Source: Pseudopedobacter sp965218985
Lineage (GTDB): Bacteria; Bacteroidota; Bacteroidia; Sphingobacteriales; Sphingobacteriaceae
Assembly (NCBI GenBank): GCA_965218985.1
Contig: CBDCMP010000007.1
Span: forward strand, 434,001-498,000
Direction: 5' to 3'
DNA length: 64,000 nucleotides
The notes beneath the pieces are model-generated. The model did not search any database and was not told where the DNA came from. It saw nothing but the letters and a program-made list of their open reading frames with translations. Within the stretch, counting starts at the first letter, position 1, and every line of letters begins with the position of its first letter. Below, in pieces: positions 42,997 through 52,538 of the stretch. Position numbers and translations under genes: made by a program.

Positions 42997-44613
42997 CTAA
43001 TCAAATCTTTGTTTTATGGCTGCGACGTACCTTTTCATCTCCACTTTCACTTTAGGAGAGAGGATGACCAGTCCGATCATGTTTGGGAAAACCATGGCTA
43101 AAATCATTGCATCAGAGAATTTTACCACAGAATCTAAGGTGGCAGCTGCTCCAATCACTACAAAAACAAGAAATAGCACTTTATAAGTGATATCTGCTGA
43201 CCTGGATTTTCCAAATAGATATTTCCAGGCTTGCAAGCCGTAGTAAGACCAGGAGAGCATCGTGGAGAATGCAAATAACACAATTGCGACGGTAAGCACG
43301 TAGGAAAAATGTGGAATCACCGCATCAAACGCTAAAGTGGTCAAATCCACTCCTCCAACAGATTGTCCGCTAGCTTTAATGATCACATTACCTGCTGCAT
43401 CTGTAATTCCGTAGGTAAATAAACCATCCATATTATAAAATATGATGACCAGGGCAGTCATGGTACAAATCACCACTGTATCAATGAATGGTTCTAGCAA
43501 AGAGACTACGCCTTCACTCGCTGGATACCTGGTTTTTACTGCAGAATGTGCAATGGAAGCCGAACCCACGCCTGCCTCGTTGGAAAAAGCAGCTCTTCTG
43601 AACCCGGTGATCAATACCCCTAAAAAGCCTCCCATTCCTGCTGCCGGAGTGAATGCCTCAGAGAAGATCAGGCCGAATGCTGTACCTATATAACTAATAT
43701 GAGCAAAGATGATGATCAGACAGGCCAGAACATATAATCCTGCCATAAAAGGCACAATGCGTTCTGTCCAAACCCCAATTCTTTTGATCCCTCCGATGAT
43801 CACCACGGCAACGATGGCAGCAATCACTAATCCAAGCAATGTTTTGATGAATCCTCCCTCTAAACCAAACGTTGAAGTCATTTGAGCGACTGCCTGATTT
43901 GACTGGAATGCATTCCCTCCACCAAAAGAGGCACCCACACATAAAACCGCAAAAAGTACTGCAAGGGTTTTACCTGCCCTTCCCATCTTCAATTCTTTTA
44001 AGCCCTTGGAAAGGTAATACATCGGGCCACCATGAATGGTTCCGTCATGATCCACGTCTCTATATTTAACACCTAAAGTACATTCGACAAATTTGGATGA
44101 CATGCCCAATAAACCTGCTAATATCATCCAAAAAGTTGCACCAGGTCCGCCTAATGCCACTGCAACCGCCACTCCGGCTATATTTCCTAAACCTACAGTC
44201 CCTGATACAGCAGCAGTGAGTGCCTGGAAATGACTCACTTCACCGTCTCTTCTCTGTTCTTCACTTATGGGCAGCGGTGCCTCCTTATCAGGGTGGGCAC
44301 CACTTTTCTGATTCCCTTCCACAAAATCATATTTGCCCTGTACCACTTTAATAGCCATCGGAAATCTTCTGATGTTCACAAAAGAGAAATAGAAAGTGAA
44401 GAACAAAGCTCCTCCTATCAATACGATCAAAACAATAGGGATACTTAGCGTATCAGTTAGGGGAACGGAAGTAAAGACCAAAGCTTCCCAGGCATCAGCT
44501 ATGGGAGCAAACCAATCATTTATTTTTTCATCTATACCCTGTGCGGCATAAATATTTGATGAACTTAAAAGGATGAGAAGTGATAAAATAAGTCGTAGCA
44601 ATTTTGATTTCAT
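42997..44613 (-). CDS. Sodium:alanine (AGCS-family) symporter
   Basis: From the ATG at 44613 (KSKLLRLILSLLILLSSS) the protein has 538 residues with a cleavable-looking N-terminal hydrophobic segment, then about ten more helices. AGCS hallmarks: SHFQALTAAVSGTVGLGNIAGVAVA, GGPGATFWMILAGLLGMSSKFVE, GGPMYYL, and GFRRAAFSNEAGVGSASIAHS. These transporters import alanine or glycine with sodium. The frame extends 18 codons upstream with no family similarity. A loop with SAHPDKEAPLPISEEQRRD (about 105-125) is longer than usual. Confidence 0.93.
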   Translation of the reverse strand: MKSKLLRLILSLLILLSSSNIYAAQGIDEKINDWFAPIADAWEALVFTSVPLTDTLSIPIVLIVLIGGALFFTFYFSFVNIRRFPMAIKVVQGKYDFVEGNQKSGAHPDKEAPLPISEEQRRDGEVSHFQALTAAVSGTVGLGNIAGVAVAVALGGPGATFWMILAGLLGMSSKFVECTLGVKYRDVDHDGTIHGGPMYYLSKGLKELKMGRAGKTLAVLFAVLCVGASFGGGNAFQSNQAVAQMTSTFGLEGGFIKTLLGLVIAAIVAVVIIGGIKRIGVWTERIVPFMAGLYVLACLIIIFAHISYIGTAFGLIFSEAFTPAAGMGGFLGVLITGFRRAAFSNEAGVGSASIAHSAVKTRYPASEGVVSLLEPFIDTVVICTMTALVIIFYNMDGLFTYGITDAAGNVIIKASGQSVGGVDLTTLAFDAVIPHFSYVLTVAIVLFAFSTMLSWSYYGLQAWKYLFGKSRSADITYKVLFLVFVVIGAAATLDSVVKFSDAMILAMVFPNMIGLVILSPKVKVEMKRYVAAIKQRFD

Positions 44614-44828
44614 AAATTCATTTAATGTGAAAACGAATAATATATTAATAATATAATGTAATAACAAATTCCTGAATATAGGATGGCATCAACTTAAAAG
44701 CTGTCGGGAAAAGGGTAACAATCACCTTTCATGATTAAAAAAAATTAAAATGTCTGAGATTTTACAGTATTTTAGATTTTTATTGTTCAATGAATTTGAA
44801 AAAAACTAAACTAAACAACAATTTTTAA

Positions 44829-46343
44829 ATGGGTTTATTTGTAAAAAAATCAATCACTCAGTTACTGGCTGATGCAGCTGAATCTGAAAAGACCTTAAAA
44901 CGAACGCTGACCGCAAGCTCTTTGATAGCTTTAGGAATTGGGGCAATCATTGGTGCCGGACTTTTTGTTAGAACGGCAGCTGCAGCCGCTCAACACGCCG
45001 GGCCATCAGTGACCATCGGTTTCATTGTAGCTTCCATAGGCTGTGCTTTAGCCGGACTTTGTTACGCAGAATTATCCTCCTCTATCCCAATAGCCGGCAG
45101 TGCCTATACTTATAGTTATGCCACAATGGGTGAATTGATTGCATGGATCATTGGCTGGGATTTAATTTTGGAATACGCAGTGGGAGCTGCCACTGTAGGT
45201 ATAGCCTGGAGTGAATATCTTAACAATTTACTGGTGAACACACTGGGGTTAAGCCCTATCCCTTATGAATGGAGCCACTCTCCTTTTCAGCAAAGCCTGG
45301 ACGGAGTGAATGGCTACATCAATCTTCCTGCGCTTTTTATTGTTGGCATTTTAACATTGCTCCTGATTAGAGGAACCCAGGAATCGGCATTGGTAAACAA
45401 TATCATCGTGATTGTTAAAGTCTCCATTGTGATCCTGATCATCGTGATTGGCTGGGGCTTTATCAATCCTGCTAATCACACCCCTTACATTCCTGAAGCA
45501 ACCATCTATACCGATGCACAAGGCATCACTTATGATTATGGAGGCATCATGGGGATTTTAGGTGCTGCAGGGGTGGTTTTCTTCGCCTTTATTGGTTTTG
45601 ACGCCGTAAGTACTACCGCTCAGGAAGCTAAAAACCCAAAAAGAGATATGCCCATTGGTATTTTGGGCTCCTTAGTGATTTGTACCATTTTGTATGTTTT
45701 ATTCTCGCACGTTTTAACCGGAGTGGCCACTGTGGAGGATTTCCGGACCACAGGCAGGGAAGCTTCTGTTGCATTCGCCATTCAAAAATATATGATAGGT
45801 TATGCATGGTTAGGCCAGTTAGTCACTGTAGCTATTCTATTTGGCTTCTCTTCTGTTATTTTAGTGATGCTTTTAGGACAATCCAGGGTTTTCTATGCCA
45901 TGAGTGCCGACGGACTGATGCCTAAAATGTTCAGCGACTTACATCCGAAATATAAGACGCCTTACAAAGCCAACCTGTTGATTTTAGTTTTGGTGGGTTT
46001 GTTCGCTGCATTCATTCCGGGAGATATCGTGGGTGACATGACCAGTATAGGAACACTGTTCGCCTTTATGCTTGTTTGCGCAGCGGTGATCATTCTAAGA
46101 AAAACCAATCCTGAACTTCCACGCCAGTTTAAAACACCATGGGTTCCTTTCGTTCCAATTTTAGGTATCCTTGTGTGTGGTGCCATGATCTTCGGATTAG
46201 GATGGATCAACTGGTTGCGTTTAATAGGATGGCTTTTGATTGGATTCATCATCTATTTCGGCTATAGTAAAAACCATTCCCTGTTGCAAAAAGGGATATT
46301 GGTTGATCCAAAAGATCCTCCAGCTCCAAAAATTGAAGGATAA
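44829..46343 (+). CDS. APC-family amino acid permease (cationic-type)
   Basis: The 504-residue protein has about 12-13 membrane helices and matches the CAT-like branch: LIALGIGAIIGAGLFVRTAAAA, PSVTIGFIVASIGCALAGLCYAELSS, PIAGSAYTYSYATMGELIAWIIGWDLILEY, and VVFFAFIGFDAVSTTAQEAKNPKRDMPIGI. Substrate is an amino acid, with no firmer call possible. It is divergent from the AGCS symporter, placing two amino-acid transporters back to back. A very strong terminator follows. Confidence 0.92.
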   Translation: MGLFVKKSITQLLADAAESEKTLKRTLTASSLIALGIGAIIGAGLFVRTAAAAAQHAGPSVTIGFIVASIGCALAGLCYAELSSSIPIAGSAYTYSYATMGELIAWIIGWDLILEYAVGAATVGIAWSEYLNNLLVNTLGLSPIPYEWSHSPFQQSLDGVNGYINLPALFIVGILTLLLIRGTQESALVNNIIVIVKVSIVILIIVIGWGFINPANHTPYIPEATIYTDAQGITYDYGGIMGILGAAGVVFFAFIGFDAVSTTAQEAKNPKRDMPIGILGSLVICTILYVLFSHVLTGVATVEDFRTTGREASVAFAIQKYMIGYAWLGQLVTVAILFGFSSVILVMLLGQSRVFYAMSADGLMPKMFSDLHPKYKTPYKANLLILVLVGLFAAFIPGDIVGDMTSIGTLFAFMLVCAAVIILRKTNPELPRQFKTPWVPFVPILGILVCGAMIFGLGWINWLRLIGWLLIGFIIYFGYSKNHSLLQKGILVDPKDPPAPKIEG

Positions 46344-46380
46344 CCAAAAAGGCTCCGCAAATTGCGGAGCCTTTTTGGTT
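46342..46380. terminator. Strong Rho-independent terminator
   Basis: Nineteen-base perfect arms around a single central A (AACCAAAAAGGCTCCGCAA and its complement) span 39 bases directly after the permease stop, which it overlaps. A- and T-runs within the stem make it potentially bidirectional. Confidence 0.85.
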
Positions 46381-46437
46381 CCTTCAACTGGCTTTATTTA
46401 AATCCAATCACTTACTTTTGATCCTATATTTTTTGTT

Positions 46438-47013
46438 ATGGAGAATCCTTTTAATATCAATGAAATCCTTTCAGTCACGATGATTCTTTTCGCCATCATT
46501 GATATTTTAGGGTCTATTCCCGTTATCATAGAATTAAGAAGGAAAGCAGGTGGCCATATTCAATCAGAGAAAGCCACCATCGTCTCTCTTGCCCTGATGA
46601 TCATCTTTCTTTTCTTGGGAGAAGGATTGTTGAATATCATCGGGTTGGACATCTCCTCTTTCGCCATTGCAGGTTCCATCGTGATCTTCATTATCGCCAT
46701 GGAGATGGTATTGGGCATCAACTTTTTCAAGGAGGAAATTCCGGGTACCATCTCCATTGTTCCTTTGGCTTTTCCACTCATCGCCGGTGCGGGAACCATG
46801 ACCACTTTATTATCTTTAAAAGCAGAGTACCATACAGAGAACATCATCATAGGCATCATCCTTAATATGATATTCGTTTATGCTGTGCTGAAGAATTCCA
46901 TGAGGCTGGAAAGGCTTTTTGGGCCAACAGGGTTACATATTCTCAGAAAAGCTTTCGGGATCATTCTTCTTGCTATCGCCATTAAACTTTTCAGAAACAA
47001 CACCGGCTTATGA
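46438..47013 (+). CDS. MarC-family integral membrane protein
   Basis: The 191-residue protein has six predicted helices and MarC features: MILFAIIDILGSIPVIIEL at the N-terminus, LALMIIFLFLGEGLLNIIGLDISSFAIAG, and VPLAFPLIAGAGTMTTLLSL. MarC proteins were once linked to multidrug resistance, but their transport function is not established. The stop codon adjoins the stop of the convergent lipoprotein gene with no space. Confidence 0.88.
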   Translation: MENPFNINEILSVTMILFAIIDILGSIPVIIELRRKAGGHIQSEKATIVSLALMIIFLFLGEGLLNIIGLDISSFAIAGSIVIFIIAMEMVLGINFFKEEIPGTISIVPLAFPLIAGAGTMTTLLSLKAEYHTENIIIGIILNMIFVYAVLKNSMRLERLFGPTGLHILRKAFGIILLAIAIKLFRNNTGL

Positions 47014-47490
47014 TCATTGCACTTTCACTGAATAGATTTTATAATCAGCAAGTGAATCCAAATTGCTTTTTCTTAAAACAGTTTCTGCATGCAATGTTTT
47101 AGAACCACTTTTAATATCAGTGTTCACCGTCGCATAAATGGAGCCGGCAGCACCTTCTTTATTCAGACTCATTATCTGTAATTTGAAATCCGGATAGCTT
47201 TTTAAGCTGTCTTTCAACGCTGTTAAGTTCTGCTGGGCGTTGTCATTTTTATTCAGATTTTCATCCATCATGTCATTCATGGTTGCACCATCCTTCTTTT
47301 TCAGTGCGTCAAAAAACTTTCTGGTGGTGATCACCGCTTCATTCTCGTCCACCATATTGTCACCTGTGACCTGTGAGGTATCGGGGTATAAATTTCCACC
47401 CATTCCCATTTTCTGATCGGGATTTTTACTGTCTGAATTACATGCTGCAAATACCAATGCAAGCAGCAATAATTTTAGTGAATGTCTCAT
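47014..47490 (-). CDS. Small lipoprotein with NTF2-like appearance
   Basis: The 158-residue protein carries a lipoprotein signal (LLLLALVFAACNSD). The mature region begins with a Met/Gly/Pro-rich linker, then AVITTRKFFDALKKKDGATMNDMMDE, ALKDSLKSYPDFKLQIMSLNKEG and IYATVNTDIKSGSKTLH, which look like an SnoaL/NTF2-type or DUF4878-type domain. Function unknown. It is convergent with marC. Confidence 0.7.
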   Translation of the reverse strand: MRHSLKLLLLALVFAACNSDSKNPDQKMGMGGNLYPDTSQVTGDNMVDENEAVITTRKFFDALKKKDGATMNDMMDENLNKNDNAQQNLTALKDSLKSYPDFKLQIMSLNKEGAAGSIYATVNTDIKSGSKTLHAETVLRKSNLDSLADYKIYSVKVQ

Positions 47491-47708
47491 GATAATTTTT
47501 CTTATTTAAGAAGCAAAGACCTTGCCTTTTATGAGCTCATGAAATCAAACTCATTTTACTTTCATACCAATGGTCTCATAGAAAATTACGGCCTCATTAA
47601 GCTCTTCAAGGCTTGTATCCGCTGATACAATCAGATCAATGAACACATTCTTAATCCCTTAGCTCTGAATTGGAACTGTTCTTGCTTTATAATAAATGTT
47701 GAATTTTA

Positions 47709-47725
47709 GAGCCTGTTTAAAATTC
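47709..47725 (+). repeat. Orphan left end of the 160-bp MITE family
   Basis: TTTTAGAGCCTGTTTAAAAT occurs at about 47705-47724, identical to the outer left end of the MITEs at 52136 and 62154, including the preceding TTA. The rest of the element and its right end are absent, so this is a solo or decayed end, 55 bases before the DUF2147 gene. Confidence 0.5.
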
Positions 47726-47778
47726 ATTGATAAAGCTAAACGCTTTGTGATCTTTGTTTCATTAAGTCCTTTTCAATC

Positions 47779-48168
47779 ATGCTTAATTTAAAAAATTCCG
47801 TATCCACTATACTCTTCGCTGGTTTATTTCTTACCATCACCGCTTTTACCATCCAGTCTCCAGATGATATCATCGGGAAATGGCAGGAGGCGGACGGAGT
47901 GAGAACCATACAGATTTATAAGGTAAATGATCATTTTTTCGGAAAGATATTAAAGAACAAGCATCAGCAGAATGATCAGCTAACACCTGGAACAGTGATG
48001 ATGGAAGATTTTACCTACGAAGATGAGGTTTGGCGTGGAAAAGTCTATATTCCCTCTAAAGACATGACCTTAAAAGCTAAAATCACCCTAAATGAACCTG
48101 ACCAGATGGTTTCCACTGCTACCTGGGGCATCTTCAGCAAATCAAAAACATGGTTAAGGCTAAATTGA
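47779..48168 (+). CDS. DUF2147 secreted protein, short form
   Basis: The 129-residue protein has a signal segment (TILFAGLFLTITAFT) and a reduced DUF2147 domain: DDIIGKWQEADGVRTIQIYKVNDHFFGKIL, EDFTYEDEVWRGKVYIP, and the last strand TATWGIFSKSKTWLRL. It lacks the Cys/His loop seen in the member at 37975. Function unknown. A remnant mobile-element end lies in its upstream region. It stands alone: the radical SAM gene starts 114 bases later. Confidence 0.8.
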   Translation: MLNLKNSVSTILFAGLFLTITAFTIQSPDDIIGKWQEADGVRTIQIYKVNDHFFGKILKNKHQQNDQLTPGTVMMEDFTYEDEVWRGKVYIPSKDMTLKAKITLNEPDQMVSTATWGIFSKSKTWLRLN

Positions 48169-48282
48169 TCCCTAGATAACAAGACGCTTCTAGCTTGATA
48201 TGATTTAAAATCTTTTACCATAATGATGTGGATTTCTCGCTTATTAATTTCCCATTTATTTTTTCGATAAATTTACAGCATC

Positions 48283-50484
48283 TTGAAAGATGTACTTTTA
48301 ATCACTCCGCCCTTTACCCAACTGAACACTCCTTATCCGGCGACAGCCTATCTTAAAGGATTTTTAAACACCAAAAATATCAGTGCTTTCCAAATGGATT
48401 TGGGGATGGAGGTGATTTTAGAGCTTTTCTCAGAGGGAAACCTAAGCCAGCTTTTTGATTTCACTTTTAAAACCCATAAAATCAAGTCTCCAAATGCCCA
48501 GAGAATATACGCCCTGAAAGAAGATTATCTCCATACCATTGAGGAAGTCATCGTATTTTTACAGGGGAAAAATCAAACTTATGCCAGGCAAATCTTTTCA
48601 GGGCAGGCACTTCCACAGGCCTCCAGATTTCAGCAACTGGATGATATGGAATGGGCTTTCGGCAGTATGGGTATCCAGGATAAAGCCAAACATTTGGCAA
48701 CGCTGTACCTGGAGGATTTGTCTGATTACATTATCGAATGCGTGGATGGGCATTTTGGTTTCAGCCGCTATGCGGAAAAACTGGGAAGAAGTGCCAATGA
48801 TTTCGGAGAACTCTATCAATTTCTGCAAAAAAAAACCACGTATATTGATGATATCACTTTAAATATTCTTGAAAAACGGTTAAAAGAAGTTCAGCCCAAA
48901 CTGGTTTGCATCTCTGTTCCTTTTCCCGGCAATTTATACAGTGCTTTCCGTTGTGCACAATACATCAAAAAACATCATCCGGAAGTGAAAACCTCTATGG
49001 GTGGAGGTTTCCCTAATACGGAGTTGAGAACGCTAAAAGAACCCCGGGTCTTCGATTTCTTTGATTACATCACGCTGGATGATGGTGAACTGCCCCTGGA
49101 ATTACTAGTGTCCAATATATTAAATCCGGAACCGGCAAATCCAAACCATCAACTTTATAAAAGGACTTTTTTACTGGATGATGGTAAAGTGAGCTATAAT
49201 AACCGCTCCTTAAGAAAAGACAGCAAACAAATTGAATTGGGCACTCCTGATTATTCCGATCTGCTGTTAGATCAGTACATCTCTGTGATCGAGATTGCCA
49301 ATCCTATGCACAGCTTATGGAGTGATGGCCGCTGGAATAAGCTCACGATGGCTCATGGCTGCTATTGGGGCAAATGCACTTTTTGCGACATTTCCCTGGC
49401 CTACATTAAAGTGTATGAACCCATCGCTGCCAAATTGCTGGTGGATAGAATGGAGGAGATGATCACCCAAACCGGGGAGAAAGGTTTTCACTTTGTAGAT
49501 GAAGCCGCCCCACCCGCACTGATGCGGGCATTGGCCTTGGAGATCATTAAAAGAAAGCTCGCTGTCACCTGGTGGACCAATATCCGTTTCGAAAAGAGTT
49601 TTACCAAAGACCTTTGCACTTTGTTGAAAGCATCCGGTTGCATCGCCGTATCCGGAGGTCTGGAGGTCGCCTCTGACCGTTTGCTGGATTTGATAGATAA
49701 AGGTGTGACGGTGGAACAAGTGGCCCGGGTAACCAATAATTTCACCGAAGCCGGAATCATGGTGCATGCTTACCTGATGTATGGCTATCCAACGCAAACC
49801 ATTCAGGAAACGGTAGATAGTTTAGAGATGGTTCGGCAGATGTTTGAGCTCGGCATCCTGCAGTCCGGGTTCTGGCATCAATTCGCTTTAACAGCGCATA
49901 GTCCGGTAGGATTGAATCCTGCTGAATATGGAATCATCCCGGAGGTAAAATCCATCAGCTTTGCACATAATGATATCGCTTTTAAAGACAAAACGGGCAT
50001 CGATCACGATAAATTCAGTCATGGTTTAAAGAAATCCCTCTTTAATTACATGCATGGCATTGGTTTCGAAATGCCTTTAAAGAATTGGTTCGACTTTCAA
50101 ATTCCGAGGACCAGCATCCGGAAGGATTTCATTGAGAACAGTTTGATGGCGGTAAATCCTTTCAGCACCAAGTCCACGGCGAAAATCATCTGGTTGGGCG
50201 GAGAGCCTTCCGCAATTCCCTATACAAAATCTAAAAAAGGACAAAGCTGGCAGATGCTGAAGCTGACTTTCCATGCTAAAAAAGAACATTTTGAAATGAA
50301 CCTGGAGCAACCAAAAGGTGAATGGCTGATACAGACACTGAAAAAGATCTCCGTAAAGCAAGAGGAAACGCTCAGTTTTGAGCAACTTAAAAAAGACTTC
50401 GAAACTCATTTCGAAGATTTTGAATTGTTCTGGTTCTCTAAACCTATCCGTGTGTTAAGGGACTTCGGTTTATTGGTGTTATAG
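48283..50484 (+). CDS. B12-binding-domain radical SAM protein with CX4CX2C cluster motif
   Basis: The 733-residue protein starts with TTG (KDVLLITPPFTQLNTPYPATAYLKGFL), the usual opening of B12-type radical SAM enzymes. The cobalamin-type region includes LVCISVPFPGNLYSAFRCAQYIKKH and TSMGGGFPNTEL. The iron-sulfur motif is HGCYWGKCTFCDIS: Cys360, 365 and 368, so CX4CX2C instead of CX3CX2C. EKGFHFVDEAAPPALMRALA and SGGLEVASDRLLDLIDKGV follow as the SAM barrel. The classical B12-binding DxHxxG signature is not evident, so cobalamin may not bind. The C-terminal 170 residues are unfamiliar. The substrate is unknown and no biosynthetic neighbours help. Confidence 0.85.
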   Translation: MKDVLLITPPFTQLNTPYPATAYLKGFLNTKNISAFQMDLGMEVILELFSEGNLSQLFDFTFKTHKIKSPNAQRIYALKEDYLHTIEEVIVFLQGKNQTYARQIFSGQALPQASRFQQLDDMEWAFGSMGIQDKAKHLATLYLEDLSDYIIECVDGHFGFSRYAEKLGRSANDFGELYQFLQKKTTYIDDITLNILEKRLKEVQPKLVCISVPFPGNLYSAFRCAQYIKKHHPEVKTSMGGGFPNTELRTLKEPRVFDFFDYITLDDGELPLELLVSNILNPEPANPNHQLYKRTFLLDDGKVSYNNRSLRKDSKQIELGTPDYSDLLLDQYISVIEIANPMHSLWSDGRWNKLTMAHGCYWGKCTFCDISLAYIKVYEPIAAKLLVDRMEEMITQTGEKGFHFVDEAAPPALMRALALEIIKRKLAVTWWTNIRFEKSFTKDLCTLLKASGCIAVSGGLEVASDRLLDLIDKGVTVEQVARVTNNFTEAGIMVHAYLMYGYPTQTIQETVDSLEMVRQMFELGILQSGFWHQFALTAHSPVGLNPAEYGIIPEVKSISFAHNDIAFKDKTGIDHDKFSHGLKKSLFNYMHGIGFEMPLKNWFDFQIPRTSIRKDFIENSLMAVNPFSTKSTAKIIWLGGEPSAIPYTKSKKGQSWQMLKLTFHAKKEHFEMNLEQPKGEWLIQTLKKISVKQEETLSFEQLKKDFETHFEDFELFWFSKPIRVLRDFGLLVL

Positions 50485-50683
50485 TTCTTCAACTATAATT
50501 TAGACTTTTACCGCTGATCCTGATAATGTGCCCATTGAATTCTATGAAAACCTTATGCAGGAATATACACCTATTATCCTTCGAGGAGTAATGATGATCG
50601 GATACTTCTGAACCTGTTTTAATCCAAACATCAGCTCACTATAAATCTAAATTGAGATATTTGTAAAATATCGACATACATTT

Positions 50684-51151
50684 ATGACCAATAATGACAT
50701 TATCCGCAGGATCCGTTATACTTTTGAATTCAGTGACCATGAAATGATCGCGCTCTTTGCCTCCGCGGGGGAAAAGGTGACAAGGGCACAGATCAGCGAT
50801 TGGCTTAAAAAGGATGATGAGCCTGAATATAAACCTCTTTATGATAAAGATCTGGCTGTTTTCCTGAATGGCTTTATCAACCTGAAACGTGGGGAAAAGG
50901 ATGGAGCGCAACCTAAACCTGAAAAGAAGCTGAACAATAATATCGTTTTCAGAAAACTGAAGATCGCTTTGAATTTAAAGGACGAGGACATCATCGAAAT
51001 CCTCGATTTGGTAAATTTCAGAATCAGCAAACATGAACTGAGCGCTTTCTTTAGAAATCCGGATCAAAATCAATACAGGCCCTGCAAAGACCAGATTTTA
51101 CGTAACTTCATTCATGGGATGCAGGTAAAATACCATGATCCTATTAAATAA
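50684..51151 (+). CDS. DUF1456 (YehS-like) protein
   Basis: The 155-residue protein consists of two copies of a roughly 65-residue helical repeat. The first reads NDIIRRIRYTFEFSDHEMIALF ... ISDWLKKDDEPEYKPLYDKDLAVFLNGFI; the second reads NIVFRKLKIALNLKDEDIIEIL ... LSAFFRNPDQNQYRPCKDQILRNFIHG. This doubled layout is that of DUF1456. It is cytoplasmic and its function is unknown. No operon partners. Confidence 0.9.
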   Translation: MTNNDIIRRIRYTFEFSDHEMIALFASAGEKVTRAQISDWLKKDDEPEYKPLYDKDLAVFLNGFINLKRGEKDGAQPKPEKKLNNNIVFRKLKIALNLKDEDIIEILDLVNFRISKHELSAFFRNPDQNQYRPCKDQILRNFIHGMQVKYHDPIK

Positions 51152-51263
51152 ATGAAACCGACATGTTTAAAATAATTATTAAGCACACAGGGAAATGATT
51201 ATTTTAAATATCAAAGGTTCCATCCGGCAATTAAAAAACAATAAAATAAAATAAAATAAACGG

Positions 51264-52118
51264 ATGAAAAAAATCCTTCTCATCTTATTTTTACAATACT
51301 TCAATTTTCTGGCTTTCAGCCAGGACAAGCCAGCTTACCTGATCTATAATGCAAAAGGCAAAAAAGTGTCTTATGCTCACATGATAGAAAACCTGACTAA
51401 AAGTGATGTGGTTTTGTTTGGTGAGTCACACAACAATCCCATTGCCCATTGGCTCGAATATGAAGTGACGATAGATCTATCCTCACAAAAGCCACTCATT
51501 TTGGGTGCTGAGATGATAGAAACGGATAATCAAAAAGAACTGGATGCCTATTTAAAAGGTAAGATTGATGCGGATGAATTGGAGAAGACCGCCAGGCTTT
51601 GGCCAAATTACACTACAGACTATGCGCCTTTAGTTGATTTTGCAAAAGAGCAACATCTAAAATTTATAGCTACTAACATCCCGAGAAGATATGCCAGCAT
51701 GGTTTTTAAAAATGATTTTGAAGTGCTGGATTCCCTGCCCGCAGCAGAAAAAGCCTGGATCGCTCCCCTGCCTATCGCTTTTGACGCTGAACTTCCCGCT
51801 TATAAAAACATTTTGACCATGATGGGTGAGCATGGCAGCCAGCTTTTGGTAAAGGCACAGGCAATTAAAGATGCTACCATGGCTCATTTCATTTTAAAGA
51901 ATGAGGAACCCGGGAAGCTGTTCCTCCATTTCAATGGGGCTTACCATTCTGATGGCCATGAAGGAATAGTATGGTACCTGAAAAAAGAAAATGATTCCCT
52001 GAAATATGTCACCATATCCACCGTCTCTCAGGATGATATTCATCAGCTGGATAAAGAGAATTTAAATAAAGCTGATTTCATCATCTGTGTGGATGGAAAG
52101 ATGACCACTACTTATTAA
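51264..52118 (+). CDS. ChaN-like (DUF399) protein
   Basis: The 284-residue protein has a signal peptide (KKILLILFLQYFNFLAFS) and the ChaN/Haem_bdg_uptake-type fold: VVLFGESHNNPIAHWLEYEV, ILGAEMIETDNQKELDAYLKG, LKFIATNIPRRYASMVFK and LFLHFNGAYHSDGHEGIVWYL. Two of these segments hold conserved His and Glu residues. ChaN of Campylobacter binds heme; whether this one does is unknown. No iron-uptake genes flank it. A 160-bp MITE is inserted 18 bases after the stop. Confidence 0.85.
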   Translation: MKKILLILFLQYFNFLAFSQDKPAYLIYNAKGKKVSYAHMIENLTKSDVVLFGESHNNPIAHWLEYEVTIDLSSQKPLILGAEMIETDNQKELDAYLKGKIDADELEKTARLWPNYTTDYAPLVDFAKEQHLKFIATNIPRRYASMVFKNDFEVLDSLPAAEKAWIAPLPIAFDAELPAYKNILTMMGEHGSQLLVKAQAIKDATMAHFILKNEEPGKLFLHFNGAYHSDGHEGIVWYLKKENDSLKYVTISTVSQDDIHQLDKENLNKADFIICVDGKMTTTY

Positions 52119-52135
52119 AAATTGATTTGATTTTA

Positions 52136-52295
52136 GAGCCTGTTTAAAATTTATCTAATAATTTGTTTATGCCTCTTTTTGGCTACAACTGCGTTAAATT
52201 TTTCGAGATAGCTCCCGGCTATCTCTACAAAATTTGCCTTGTTTCACTCAAAAATAAGCTATAAACATTTTTACAATACAAATTTAAACAGGCTC
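52136..52295 (+). mobile_element. 160-bp MITE, copy 1, with TTA target duplication
   Basis: The element begins GAGCCTGTTTAAA and ends TTTAAACAGGCTC, perfect 13-base terminal inverted repeats. It is flanked by TTA on both sides (52133-52135, 52296-52298). The interior has a GAGATAG / CTATCTC hairpin and no coding capacity. A second copy at 62154 differs at only about a dozen positions. The 3-bp TNA duplication fits mobilisation by an IS5-group (IS1031-type) transposase supplied elsewhere; that assignment is inference. Confidence 0.9.
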
Positions 52296-52467
52296 TTAAA
52301 ATAATTATAAGCTTTACTGTTAATTATGACCTCATACTTCTTATCGTTTAACTAAGTTCATCCCATTATTGAATGATGTATTTGGTACGCTAAAGCACTT
52401 TTGAGAAAAAATGCGATTTTTAATAATCATCCTGACAATTTATAAAACATTAATTCCAGAATAAACA

Positions 52468-52497
52468 AAAACCGTCACCAGATTTGGTAACGGTTTT
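52468..52497 (-). terminator. Rho-independent terminator of eno
   Basis: The stem AAAACCGTCACCA / TGGTAACGGTTTT (one mismatch) lies 42 bases beyond the enolase stop on the minus strand, with a U-rich end TTTTTGTTTATT on that strand. Confidence 0.75.
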
Positions 52498-52538
52498 AAA
52501 TCTCAGTATCTCGATACTGATATCTTGGCTCTAAAAAA

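Noticed and set aside
49315..49797. Minus-strand frame of 160 codons inside the radical SAM gene
   Set aside because: Antisense shadow of well-supported radical SAM coding sequence.
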